From positions 3,038,001-3,102,000 of the forward strand of contig NZ_CP073714.1 of NCBI RefSeq assembly GCF_023101145.1: a stretch of 64,000 nt of DNA. Direction: 5' to 3'. The translations under genes and the position numbers were made by a program. The notes beneath the pieces were generated by a model, which worked only from the letters and a program-made list of their open reading frames with translations, was not told where the DNA came from and ran no database searches. This DNA is from Paenibacillus pabuli (GTDB taxonomy: Bacteria; Bacillota; Bacilli; Paenibacillales; Paenibacillaceae). Shown piece after piece: positions 17,178 to 25,723 of this stretch (position 1 is the stretch's first letter; the number at the start of each line of letters is the position of its first letter).

Positions 17178-18530
17178 ATGTCATTTGTGAAATCATTGTT
17201 TTTTCAAATTATTGTAGCGGTTATTATCGGGATTGGGGTAGGCATTCTGTGGCCTGATCTGGGCAGCCTGCTGCAGCCGCTCGGAACAGGGTTCATCAAG
17301 TTGATCAAAATGATCATTGCACCGCTGATCTTTATGGTGATTGTAACAGGCATCGCCAAAATCGGTGATCTGAAATCTGTTGGACGTATTGGATTCAAAG
17401 CCATTCTGTGGTTTGAAATCGCAACAACGGTTGCGCTGGTCCTTGGACTCGGCACAGCCAATCTGCTTCGTCCGGGTGCAAGCATGAACGTGGACCCCTC
17501 GACCCTTGATGCAAGTGCCATTGAAGCCAAAACCAATGGTTCCGAACTGCCACATGTCGTCGATTTTATTATGAACATTATTCCGACAAGTGTAGTAGAT
17601 GCTTTTGCACAAAATGCATTGCTGCAAGTACTGCTCGTGGCCTGTTTGTTCGGAGTAGCCTTGGCAGCAACGGAAAGTAAGGCAAAGGACAATGTACTAA
17701 CACTGATTGAAAATGTGTTGAATATCTTGTTCCGTATTATTGGATACATTATGAAACTGGCACCGATCGGAGCATTTGGGGCCATGGCATACACCGTAGG
17801 AGCGTATGGGGCTTCCACATTGTCTTCCTTCGGGTTGTTAATTGTTGCTTGTTACGGGGCAGCGTTGCTGTTCCTGGTAATGCTAGCCCTGGCTGCCTGG
17901 TGGATTACAGGACTGAACTTTTTGCAATTTGTAAAATATACACGTTCCGAAGTCATGCTGGCGATTGGCACAGGCTCCTCGGAGGTGGTTATGCCCCGCA
18001 TGATGGACAAGCTGACCAAAGCAGGCTGTGATCGCGCTGTCGTTGGCCTCGTGGTTCCAACAGGGTATTCGTTCAATCTGGACGGAGCCTCGATATACCT
18101 TTCGCTAGCGACGGTATTTCTGGCACAGGCAGTTGGCATTGATCTGACACTTGGGCAAGAGATTACGATTTTACTGGTGTTAATGCTCAGCTCCAAAGGG
18201 ATGGCGGGTGTACCTGGCTCCGCATTCCTTGCTTTGTCTGCTACAGCTGCGGCCTTGAATGCATTCCCGGTAGCTGCTGTTGCCTTACTGCTTGGTGCGG
18301 ATCGCTTCATGGATACGATGCGAGTATTCACGAACTTGATGGGCAACTGTGTTGCGGCATTTGTCGTGGCGAAGTGGGAAGGACTGCTGGACCAAAAACG
18401 CATGCGAGCTGTGCTCTCCGGGGAGATTAGTGCCGAAGAGCTGGAAAGAGAAGAACAAGCGTCCTTGTCCCAGGTGAAGTTGAACCAGAGGGAGCAGGGA
18501 CAAGGAATGGTGTCAACAGATATGGTGTAA
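17178..18530 (+). CDS. dctA: C4-dicarboxylate:cation symporter, DctA/DAACS family
   Basis: A 450-residue transporter of the dicarboxylate/amino acid:cation symporter family. Characteristic stretches are GFIKLIKMIIAPLIFMVIVTGIA near residue 40, TGSSEVVMPRMMDKL (Ser-rich hairpin region), PTGYSFNLDGASIYL and SSKGMAGVPGSAF (second hairpin). About eight membrane segments plus re-entrant loops fit the family. It most likely takes up succinate, fumarate or malate, with glutamate/aspartate as an alternative in the same family. ATG 17178 with GGGGGAG at 17166-17172 was chosen over TTG 17154. Residues after about 425 form a polar Glu/Gln-rich tail. No DctS/DctR sensor pair is adjacent. Confidence 0.9.
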   Translation: MSFVKSLFFQIIVAVIIGIGVGILWPDLGSLLQPLGTGFIKLIKMIIAPLIFMVIVTGIAKIGDLKSVGRIGFKAILWFEIATTVALVLGLGTANLLRPGASMNVDPSTLDASAIEAKTNGSELPHVVDFIMNIIPTSVVDAFAQNALLQVLLVACLFGVALAATESKAKDNVLTLIENVLNILFRIIGYIMKLAPIGAFGAMAYTVGAYGASTLSSFGLLIVACYGAALLFLVMLALAAWWITGLNFLQFVKYTRSEVMLAIGTGSSEVVMPRMMDKLTKAGCDRAVVGLVVPTGYSFNLDGASIYLSLATVFLAQAVGIDLTLGQEITILLVLMLSSKGMAGVPGSAFLALSATAAALNAFPVAAVALLLGADRFMDTMRVFTNLMGNCVAAFVVAKWEGLLDQKRMRAVLSGEISAEELEREEQASLSQVKLNQREQGQGMVSTDMV

Positions 18531-18587
18531 AAAAGAAAATAAACGAGCTTCGTATGAGATGTTAACTCATCATATTATATTCATTTG

Positions 18588-18639
18588 AACCATCTGTTCA
18601 CCCGCATGAAATCATGGGGTAACAGATGGTTTTTTTTTC
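18588..18639 (+). terminator. Intrinsic terminator after dctA
   Basis: AACCATCTGTT (18588-18598) pairs with AACAGATGGTT (18621-18631), with an inner CATGA/CATG helix and a run of T after the stem. A 65-codon frame crossing it is therefore not a gene. Confidence 0.88.
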
Positions 18640-18754
18640 GTTTCAGATACAGATATCATGGAGTTTTCGAACGCAAGCGGCAAAATAATTGTTACAGAGG
18701 AATCATTAATGGGGAATGTGTAGAAGAGGAAAAAGATAGCATATTAAAGTTTCA

Positions 18755-18785
18755 ACTTGTATATACATGTTTAGTTATGTAATAT
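18755..18785 (+). promoter_or_regulatory. TreR-type operator overlapping a sigma-A-like promoter for treA-treP
   Basis: ACTTGTATATACATGT (18755-18770) closely matches the TTGTATATACAA palindrome bound by the GntR-family repressor TreR in Bacillus. TTGTAT at 18758-18763 and TAATAT at 18780-18785 (16-bp spacer) could be -35 and -10, so repressor binding would cover the -35 box. Induction by trehalose-6-phosphate is expected from the family. treR itself is not in the window. Confidence 0.7.
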
Positions 18786-18844
18786 ATAAATGAAGTTAGG
18801 TCAAGAGAACCACATAAGCAATACAACTTATTGGAGGCGTTAAC

Positions 18845-20566
18845 ATGAGTTCAACCAACACAACTTCATCATCGTGGTGGAAAACGTCCACGGTGTATCA
18901 GGTATATCCCAAAAGTTTCAACGATACAACCGGATCGGGTACCGGAGACATTCGGGGATTGACGGAAAAGTTGGACTACTTGCAGCATCTCGGTATTGAT
19001 ATCGTTTGGTTGCAGCCCGTATATGTATCTCCACAGCATGATAACGGTTATGACGTAGCGGACTATTATCGGATCAATCCTGATTTTGGTACGATGGAGG
19101 ATTTTGACGAACTGCTTAAAGGTCTGAAGGTGCGTGACATGAAGCTGATGATTGATATCGTGGTGAACCACTCTTCTACGGATCATGAATGGTTCCAGCA
19201 ATCACGCTCATCCAAGGATAATCCGTATCGCGATTATTATATTTGGAAGGACCCTGCTCCGGACGGTGGTTTACCGAATAATTGGAAATCCAAGTTCGGT
19301 GGACCTGCATGGCAGTTTGATGAGCAGACAGGACAATATTTCCTGACTTTGTTTGACAAAACACAGGCTGACTTAAATTGGGAGAACGAGCAGGTACGCA
19401 AGTCAGTGCGGGACATGATCAAGTTCTGGGCAGAGAAAGGCGTTGACGGTTTCCGTATGGACGTCATCAATCTGATTTCGAAGGATCAGCGTTTTCCTGA
19501 TGATGATGGTAGCGTTTCCCCGGGAGACGGACGCAAGTTCTACACCGATGGACCACGTGTGCACGAGTATATTAAGGAAATGTATGAAGAAGTGTTTGGG
19601 CCGCACAACATGGTAACCGTAGGGGAGATGTCCTCCACTACGTTGGAACACTGCATTCAATATTCGAACCCTTCTTCCAAGGAATTCTCCATGACATTTA
19701 ACTTCCACCACCTGAAAGTGGATTATCCAAACGGACAGAAGTGGGAGCTGATGCCTTACGACTTCGAAGCGATGAAACAGCTGTTTAGCGAATGGCAGAT
19801 CGGCATGCAGGCAGGCGGGGGATGGAATGCGTTGTTCCTGAATAACCATGATCAACCGCGTGCGCTGTCGCGCTTCGCCGATGATAGCGAATATCGTGCC
19901 GAGAGTGCCAAAATGCTTGCTACGACCATTCATGGCTTGCAGGGAACGCCTTACGTCTTCCAAGGTGAAGAGATCGGCATGCCTAATCCGGTCTGGAACG
20001 ACGTTAGTGAGTTCCGTGATATCGAATCGACCAATATGTACCGACTGCTCCAGGAAGAACGGGGCAAATCCGCCGAGGAAGCGTTCAATATTGTAAAAGA
20101 GCGTTCCCGGGACAATTCCCGGACACCGATGCAGTGGGATGGAAGCGAGAATGCCGGATTTACAACGGGTACACCGTGGATCAAAGTAGACGAACGATAT
20201 CCGTCAATTCACGTGGCCCAGCAAATCGCTGACCCGAATTCGATCTACTATCACTATCGCAAACTGATTGCTCTGCGCAAAGAGGTCCGCGTGTTGACTG
20301 ATGGTCTGTATGAACGTTTGGACGATGCACATCCGGATGTATTTGCATATGCACGGACCAATGGAAGCGAGACGCTGCTTGTGGTGTCCAACTTTAGCAA
20401 GCGAGACGTCACTTTTGCTTTATCCCAGGCTGTCTGGAATGATCACTTTGCAGGTAAGTCCGCAGAGTTACTGATTGGCAACACGGAGACGCCGCCTGCA
20501 CTGGAGCAAAAAATCTCCCTCAGTCCGTATTCATCCTATATGTGGCTTGTACCGCAACAGGACTAA
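18845..20566 (+). CDS. treA: Alpha,alpha-phosphotrehalase (trehalose-6-phosphate hydrolase)
   Basis: Splits trehalose-6-phosphate, the product of the PTS permease encoded next, into glucose and glucose-6-phosphate. The 573-residue GH13 protein carries DIVVNHSSTDHEWF, DGFRMDVI (nucleophile Asp206), VTVGEM (acid/base Glu261) and NNHDQPR (Asp336). GDGRKFYTDGPRVHEY distinguishes phosphotrehalases from oligo-1,6-glucosidases. TTGGAGGC lies upstream of ATG 18845. The order treA-treP reverses the treP-treA order of B. subtilis. Control by the TreR-like operator upstream is likely. Confidence 0.93.
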   Translation: MSSTNTTSSSWWKTSTVYQVYPKSFNDTTGSGTGDIRGLTEKLDYLQHLGIDIVWLQPVYVSPQHDNGYDVADYYRINPDFGTMEDFDELLKGLKVRDMKLMIDIVVNHSSTDHEWFQQSRSSKDNPYRDYYIWKDPAPDGGLPNNWKSKFGGPAWQFDEQTGQYFLTLFDKTQADLNWENEQVRKSVRDMIKFWAEKGVDGFRMDVINLISKDQRFPDDDGSVSPGDGRKFYTDGPRVHEYIKEMYEEVFGPHNMVTVGEMSSTTLEHCIQYSNPSSKEFSMTFNFHHLKVDYPNGQKWELMPYDFEAMKQLFSEWQIGMQAGGGWNALFLNNHDQPRALSRFADDSEYRAESAKMLATTIHGLQGTPYVFQGEEIGMPNPVWNDVSEFRDIESTNMYRLLQEERGKSAEEAFNIVKERSRDNSRTPMQWDGSENAGFTTGTPWIKVDERYPSIHVAQQIADPNSIYYHYRKLIALRKEVRVLTDGLYERLDDAHPDVFAYARTNGSETLLVVSNFSKRDVTFALSQAVWNDHFAGKSAELLIGNTETPPALEQKISLSPYSSYMWLVPQQD

Positions 20567-20596
20567 TTCACATTATATAAAGTGGGAAGTGACAAT

Positions 20597-22615
20597 ATGG
20601 CAATTGATAAAAAACAGGTTGAGGAGATCGTACGCGCGGTGGGCGGCAAAGATAATATTGAAGCTGCAACGCACTGTGTCACACGACTCCGGTTCGCCCT
20701 GTACGACGAAAGTAAAGTAGATACGCAAAGTCTAGACCAAAACGATCTGGTCAAAGGCCAGTTCTCCTCGCAAGGACAATTCCAGGTTGTTATCGGGCCT
20801 GGGCTTGTGGATAAAGTGTATGATGAAATGATTCAGATTACCGGAGGCGAACGCGCTTCCAAGGATGATGTAAAGGCTGTTGCGGGTAAAAAGCAAAACC
20901 CACTCCAGCGTGCGATCAAAACGTTATCGGACATCTTTATCCCGATCCTGCCAGCCATCATCACGGCCGGTCTCTTGCTCGGTATTAATAACATTCTGAC
21001 AGGGCCAGGCATATTCTTTGATGGTAAATCACTGGTGGATGTATATCCGGCATGGAAGGACCTCGCATCTATTATCAATACTATCGCGAGCACAGCCTTT
21101 ACCTTCCTGCCTGCATTAATTGGTTGGTCCGCGGTAACAAGGTTCGGCGGCAGTCCGTTGCTCGGGATTGTCCTTGGTCTGATCCTGGTTCATCCCGATT
21201 TGCTGAGTGCTTATGGCTATGCCAATGCAGTCAACGAAGGCACCGTGCCTACGTGGAATCTGTTTGGCTGGCATATTGAGAAGATTGGTTATCAAGGGCA
21301 GGTTCTGCCGGTATTGGTCTCGGCCTATCTGCTTGCCAAGCTGGAGATTTTCCTGAACAAAAGGGTGCATGATTCGATCAAACTGCTGGTTGTTGCACCT
21401 GTCACTTTGTTAATTACCGGGTTCCTGGCCTTTACGATCATTGGTCCAGTTACATTTGCCATTGCGAATGGAATTACTTCCGGCTTAATCTATATTTACG
21501 ATTCATACGCAGCTCTGGGCGGTCTGATCTACGGTGGACTGTACGCATTGCTCGTTATTACAGGAATGCACCATACGTTCTTGGCGGTAGACGTACAGCT
21601 GATTGGTAGCCAGGGCGGGACGTTCCTGTGGCCGATGCTGGCACTGTCCAATATCGCGCAAGGTTCAGCCGCACTTGCCATGATGCTCGTGCTTCGTGAG
21701 AAGAAGATGAGAGGACTTGCGGCAACTTCATCCGTCTCGGCTTTCCTCGGGGTAACCGAGCCGGCGATCTTCGGGGTGAATATCCGTTATCGTTATCCGT
21801 TTATCTTCGGTATGGTCGGTTCTGCGATCGGCGGTGTACTGCTCACGATGAATAATGTTCAGGCCACCTCTATCGGTGTAGGTGGGGTACCTGGATTCCT
21901 GTCCATTTTCCCGAACAAATGGGGAGTATTCTTCATCGGTATGGCGATTGTATTGGTTGTTCCGTTTATACTGACTGTTATTTTCGGAAGAGCGAAGTTG
22001 AGAAAAGAAGAACGCAACGCAGATCGTGCTGCTGTAGCTGGTGGTCAAACACCTGCAGCTGAATCTGCTTCTGGCACAGCTGTGGCAAATACAGATTCAA
22101 ATCTGAATCATCGCTCACGCAGTGCTGCACAGGTGGCGGATGAGCCTGTAAATACACTGGAAATCATGGCACCATTAACAGGTACAGCCGTTCCGCTGGA
22201 ACAAGTACCTGATCCGGCATTTGCAGAGAAACAAATGGGTGAAGGGGTTGCCATTGAACCTTCCGGCAATCAGGTCGTTGCCCCGTTTGATGCTCAGGTT
22301 GCCCATGTCATTAAGAGTAAACATGCTGTCATTCTTGAGCACGCGAGTGGCTTGCAGATTCTGATTCATGTCGGGATCAATACAGTATCACTCAAAGGCG
22401 AAGGGTTTAACATGCATGTAGAGGCTGGAGAGAAGGTAAGAGCCGGGCAAACGCTGCTTGAATTCGACCGTAAAGTGATTGAAGCTGCGGGATATCCGCT
22501 CATTACGCCAATTATTATTCCAGACGGTCAGGACATGGTTGATCGGGTAGAGGTCACTACTGGTGATGTAACATCCAATCAGAATGGTGTGCTTAAGGTT
22601 CATTTGAAAGGTTAA
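20597..22615 (+). CDS. treP: PTS trehalose-specific EIIBCA component
   Basis: Imports and phosphorylates trehalose. The 672-residue protein has an N-terminal EIIB domain with phosphorylated Cys27 in ATHCVTRLRF, a ten-or-so-segment EIIC domain (about residues 105-460, with GMHHTFLAVDVQLIG and FLGVTEPAIFG), a low-complexity Ala/Ser/Asn linker (about 470-515) and a C-terminal EIIA-Glc-like domain with both conserved His residues (KHAVILEH and LIHVGINTVSLKGEGF). B. subtilis TreP lacks EIIA and borrows it; here the permease is self-contained. ATG 20597 was chosen over GTG 20582 because GGGAAGTGA lies between them. It follows treA by 30 bases. Confidence 0.94.
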   Translation: MAIDKKQVEEIVRAVGGKDNIEAATHCVTRLRFALYDESKVDTQSLDQNDLVKGQFSSQGQFQVVIGPGLVDKVYDEMIQITGGERASKDDVKAVAGKKQNPLQRAIKTLSDIFIPILPAIITAGLLLGINNILTGPGIFFDGKSLVDVYPAWKDLASIINTIASTAFTFLPALIGWSAVTRFGGSPLLGIVLGLILVHPDLLSAYGYANAVNEGTVPTWNLFGWHIEKIGYQGQVLPVLVSAYLLAKLEIFLNKRVHDSIKLLVVAPVTLLITGFLAFTIIGPVTFAIANGITSGLIYIYDSYAALGGLIYGGLYALLVITGMHHTFLAVDVQLIGSQGGTFLWPMLALSNIAQGSAALAMMLVLREKKMRGLAATSSVSAFLGVTEPAIFGVNIRYRYPFIFGMVGSAIGGVLLTMNNVQATSIGVGGVPGFLSIFPNKWGVFFIGMAIVLVVPFILTVIFGRAKLRKEERNADRAAVAGGQTPAAESASGTAVANTDSNLNHRSRSAAQVADEPVNTLEIMAPLTGTAVPLEQVPDPAFAEKQMGEGVAIEPSGNQVVAPFDAQVAHVIKSKHAVILEHASGLQILIHVGINTVSLKGEGFNMHVEAGEKVRAGQTLLEFDRKVIEAAGYPLITPIIIPDGQDMVDRVEVTTGDVTSNQNGVLKVHLKG

Positions 22616-22632
22616 GTTCAAGAACAAATCGG

Positions 22633-22660
22633 GAGCTGCGATATTCGCAGCTTCTTTTTT
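22633..22660 (+). terminator. Intrinsic terminator after treP
   Basis: GAGCTGCG-ATATT-CGCAGCTT stem-loop followed by TTTTTT. Confidence 0.9.
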
Positions 22661-22889
22661 CATCCTGATCCCGAGCTAAAGCTGAACGCATCTCAACTTA
22701 TGGCGGTGGTCTCTTCAGGACAGTTCGTTTTTTTTATTTATATCGTGGTAAACTGTAGTTAGGATGCATGAGGCAAAATTCCATGTTACAGCGATCGGAA
22801 AGCTTGTTCACCAGGAGTATGCATGTTCAGCTTGAAAAGTTCATATGGTTCAAAGAGAGTGGCTAGTCAATGGACGGAGGAGGAGAGCC

Positions 22890-23744
22890 ATGACTCGTGT
22901 TTCGGTAATGGTCATTCATGGTCTGGGTATGCAAAAGGAGAATTATGCGGATACACTGATTTCGCGTTTGCATAAGGAATTGGATCAGGTTATGGTGTTG
23001 CCGGGAGCAGCCAAACAGATGCTGGATATTGAGCCCGTATTTTGGGCTGATGTATTTGAGGATCGGGAAGAGGCGCTGTTTCAGCAGCTTGTCAGCTCTC
23101 AGGGTTTGAACTATCAAGTGTTACGTCGATTTGTCATCCATTATCTGGCTGATGCCGTCGCGTACCAACCTGTGGAAAATCAGGGTCACAACTATGATGC
23201 GGTACATCATACGCTGAATCGGGCGATGCATGCACTTGCACAGCGGAACGGGCCAGAAACGCCACTCTGTATCATTGCACATAGTTTGGGTGCGGTGATT
23301 GCAAGTAATTTTTTCTATGATCTGCAATATCCGTCTAGTCGTACACCTTCCATCGTGGATGTGACTTCCGCATTGGAACGGGGAGATACCTTAACGAACT
23401 TTTATTCCTTTGGAACGACGTTGCCATTATGGAGCTTGCGGTATCATGATTTTAGCCGGCCGATTCAGGTGCCTTCACCACTGGCAGGGCAGTACTTTCC
23501 TGGGCTGGAAGGGGAATGGATTAACTTTTTTGATCGGGATGATATTCTGGGTTACCCGCTGCGCCCTATTGATCCGGCCTATGAGGCAGCGGTCAACGAA
23601 GACATCGAAATTAACTCTGGCGGTGTAATCGGGAGCTGGAATCCGTTGAGTCATGGCGGATATTTCTCGAATGGAGCCATGAATCGCAGAATTGCACAAG
23701 GTTTGGCGCGAACGTGGACGTGGGTGAATCGTGGATCAGCTTAA
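22890..23744 (+). CDS. Lipase-like alpha/beta hydrolase
   Basis: A 284-residue protein with an alpha/beta-hydrolase N-terminal strand ([12 protein letters not shown], oxyanion-type HGLG) and nucleophile elbow AHSLG with Ser132. A candidate catalytic His lies in [10 protein letters not shown] near the C-terminus; the acid residue is not obvious. There is no signal peptide, so it is cytoplasmic. ATG 22890 was chosen because GGAGGAGGAGAG precedes it directly; an earlier in-frame ATG (22845) has no such signal. The substrate is unknown, and it may belong to the lipase-like proteins that act on acyl or glycosyl esters. The small CxxCxxCC gene follows 29 bases later. Confidence 0.78.
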   Translation: MTRVSVMVIHGLGMQKENYADTLISRLHKELDQVMVLPGAAKQMLDIEPVFWADVFEDREEALFQQLVSSQGLNYQVLRRFVIHYLADAVAYQPVENQGHNYDAVHHTLNRAMHALAQRNGPETPLCIIAHSLGAVIASNFFYDLQYPSSRTPSIVDVTSALERGDTLTNFYSFGTTLPLWSLRYHDFSRPIQVPSPLAGQYFPGLEGEWINFFDRDDILGYPLRPIDPAYEAAVNEDIEINSGGVIGSWNPLSHGGYFSNGAMNRRIAQGLARTWTWVNRGSA

Positions 23745-23773
23745 ATGCCAGTTATGGAAGGAGGACAATAATT

Positions 23774-24037
23774 ATGGAATGTAGGACAGGCTGTGCCGCA
23801 TGCTGTATCGCGATTTCGATCTCATCGCCGATACCCGGGATGGCGGGCGGCAAGCCGGCAGGTGTACGCTGTGTACAGCTGACAGAGGACAATCGCTGCG
23901 GAATCTTTGGTCAGAAAGAGCGCCCCGCTGTATGCAGCGGATTACAGGCTTCGGAAGAGATGTGCGGCAGCACAGATCAGGAGGCATTTGAACGATTGAG
24001 CTGGCTGGAACAGGAAACTGCACCGAGTTCAGCGTGA
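23774..24037 (+). CDS. YkgJ-type cysteine cluster protein (CxxCxxCC family)
   Basis: An 87-residue protein starting [19 protein letters not shown], the CxxxCxxCC pattern of the UPF0153/YkgJ family, with further Cys in GVRCVQL, NRCGIFG and PAVCSG. Members are predicted to chelate Zn or an Fe-S centre. GGAGGA lies upstream of ATG 23774. An N-terminal extension to 23714 would overlap the upstream gene and lacks a ribosome binding site. Function unknown. Confidence 0.82.
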   Translation: MECRTGCAACCIAISISSPIPGMAGGKPAGVRCVQLTEDNRCGIFGQKERPAVCSGLQASEEMCGSTDQEAFERLSWLEQETAPSSA

Positions 24038-24111
24038 CAGAGTTGTTTTGAGGGAAAAGGATAATTATACTTAATATGGAAGGGTTGAGATAAGAAAGGG
24101 GTATGGGATAA

Positions 24112-24315
24112 ATGGAACTTGCCAGAAGGTTTGTAATGATCGTTGTGAATATGATTGGAGAACTGTGGATGGGATTCTACAGGCGGAACTCAGACTTTTA
24201 TGACGAACAGACATCAGGGGCAAAAAACAAATTTGGCTATTATGCATTTATTATTGGGGCGGCCGCTGTAACCGTGGGCATTGTAAGCTGGATTTATAGT
24301 CGGGTTTATTCATAA
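24112..24315 (+). CDS. Small membrane protein, unknown function
   Basis: A 67-residue protein with a hydrophobic N-terminal helix (about residues 7-23) and a second clear membrane segment near the C-terminus (FGYYAFIIGAAAVTVGIVSWIY). The polar stretch in between (RRNSDFYDEQTSGAKN) would be exposed. A GAAAGGGG stretch about eight to ten bases upstream of ATG 24112 supports translation. I do not recognise the family. Confidence 0.55.
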   Translation: MELARRFVMIVVNMIGELWMGFYRRNSDFYDEQTSGAKNKFGYYAFIIGAAAVTVGIVSWIYSRVYS

Positions 24316-24331
24316 AATGAGCAAACAAATA

Positions 24332-24375
24332 AAAGAGAGTATCGCCAGGATGAAAATCAGTCGGATACTCTCTTT
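24332..24375 (-). terminator. Hairpin terminator shared by convergent genes, best oriented for the minus strand
   Basis: AAAGAGAGTATC (24332-24343) pairs with GATACTCTCTTT (24364-24375). Read on the minus strand it is followed by TTTTATTTG, while the plus-strand tail is only TTTGG. It therefore mainly serves the AbrB-type gene ending at 24393. Confidence 0.75.
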
Positions 24376-24392
24376 GGTATGTCCATTTAGGT

Positions 24393-25514
24393 CTATGTGA
24401 CCGAAGAGTGAGGGCTCGTCTCTTTTTTCCTCAATAAATGCATGAGAATCATCTTAAGGAGCGAAGAGACAATAAAGAATATAAATAAGATGCGAAACAG
24501 CTGATATCCGGACACCACCGAAAGGTTGGCATTGACCTCATGGGCCATGATGCTCATCTGATCCATTCCGCCAGGTGCCATGCTCAGTAATGATGTAGCC
24601 GCCGAGAGGGAGAACATCTTCATTAATACATAGCTCAAGCCAAGCGAACCTGCAATGAGGAGAACACTGCTCGTGATTGCGAGTGTTACGGTCTGCATCT
24701 TGCGTTGCAGCTGCTCAGGACGAAGCATTAGACCCACATGACTGCCAATCATCAATTGCGAAATACTAAGCAGGGACGGCGGCAGATTGGGTGTGTGCAT
24801 CGTTGTGCTTAATTGAATAACACACATGACAATCATGGGCCCAAGCATAAAGGCTGTGGGAAACCGAAGCTTACGTGCAGTCCACGCACCAGCGATACAG
24901 AGCGGGGCATAGAGCAAGACTTCGGGAAAGAGTGCTGCCCAAGTGGCTGTCTCGATCATTGGCTGATCTGTGCCTCCATCTGTCGTTGCTCCGATCCATG
25001 GACTGTACAGCAGGAACGGAACACAGAATACAATCATGATCAGCCGCGTGACCTGCAAAAAAGTAACGAGTGTGAGATTGATGGATTTCATCTCATCCGC
25101 AAGGGAGACCATCTGGGACAGGCCCCCGGGAATGCTGCCAACCAGCAGGGAAGGGAAGTCAAAGTCTGTCAGCTTTGAAGCAACGTAGGCGGTCAATGTA
25201 CATAATCCGATCAAGAGTAGTGTCATGAGCAGCATCATAGGCAGCTGGTGCAGAATGCCTTGAAGCGCTTCTCCCGTCAGTGTTAATCCGATGGAATAAC
25301 CCACGATCAGAATGCCGTAGTCCCGAATGGAAGTCGGCCACATGAGCGGCAGTCTGGCAATCTGTGAACCAACCAGCATCAAAATCATCGGGCCAAGAAG
25401 CCAAGGGATGGGAGTATTGATTGCGGTAAATAGGAATCCGCCAAGAACAGAGACACCCAAACTTAGAAAAAACCGAAAGACGACGTGGGAACCGAGCTTC
25501 TGCATCAGCTCCAT
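24393..25514 (-). CDS. AbrB-family (duplication) membrane protein
   Basis: A 373-residue polytopic membrane protein with an internal duplication. The first half carries TPIPWLLGPMI and GSIPGGLSQMVSLADEM; the second half carries FPTAFMLGPMI and SMAPGGMDQMSIMAHEV. This is the AbrB duplication family (often labelled ammonia monooxygenase/AbrB family regulator), with no link to the DNA-binding AbrB of Bacillus and no proven substrate. The start is ATG 25514 or, three codons in, ATG at 25505, which is closer to a GGAG. It probably forms its own transcription unit, 209 bases downstream of the MFS gene. Confidence 0.85.
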   Translation of the reverse strand: MELMQKLGSHVVFRFFLSLGVSVLGGFLFTAINTPIPWLLGPMILMLVGSQIARLPLMWPTSIRDYGILIVGYSIGLTLTGEALQGILHQLPMMLLMTLLLIGLCTLTAYVASKLTDFDFPSLLVGSIPGGLSQMVSLADEMKSINLTLVTFLQVTRLIMIVFCVPFLLYSPWIGATTDGGTDQPMIETATWAALFPEVLLYAPLCIAGAWTARKLRFPTAFMLGPMIVMCVIQLSTTMHTPNLPPSLLSISQLMIGSHVGLMLRPEQLQRKMQTVTLAITSSVLLIAGSLGLSYVLMKMFSLSAATSLLSMAPGGMDQMSIMAHEVNANLSVVSGYQLFRILFIFFIVSSLLKMILMHLLRKKETSPHSSVT

Positions 25515-25673
25515 CCGCGTTGTCTTTCGGTTGCCAGAGGTACATTGAAGTATAAGTATAAATAAGAGTAAGCGTTTGTTTGAAAATGCAAGGTGCTATA
25601 CATGTAAGATCACTCCTGATGATAAGATACAATGATTGATTCTTGGACAGTGATGGTGATCGACTCATTACGA

Positions 25674-25710
25674 AGCAGGACAGGAAGCCGATTTCATCCA
25701 CTGTCCTGCT
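25674..25710 (-). terminator. Weak hairpin downstream of the MFS gene
   Basis: AGCAGGACAG (25674-25683) pairs with CTGTCCTGCT (25701-25710), 14 bases past the MFS stop. No T-run follows on the minus strand, so its terminator role is uncertain. Confidence 0.45.
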
Positions 25711-25723
25711 GAATGGTTTTCAT

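Noticed and set aside
18585..18782. A 65-codon plus-strand frame after dctA
   Set aside because: It runs through a clear stem-loop with T-run and has no ribosome binding site.
24393..25514. Transition-state regulator AbrB
   Set aside because: Despite the family name, this is a multi-segment membrane protein without the swapped-hairpin DNA-binding domain.
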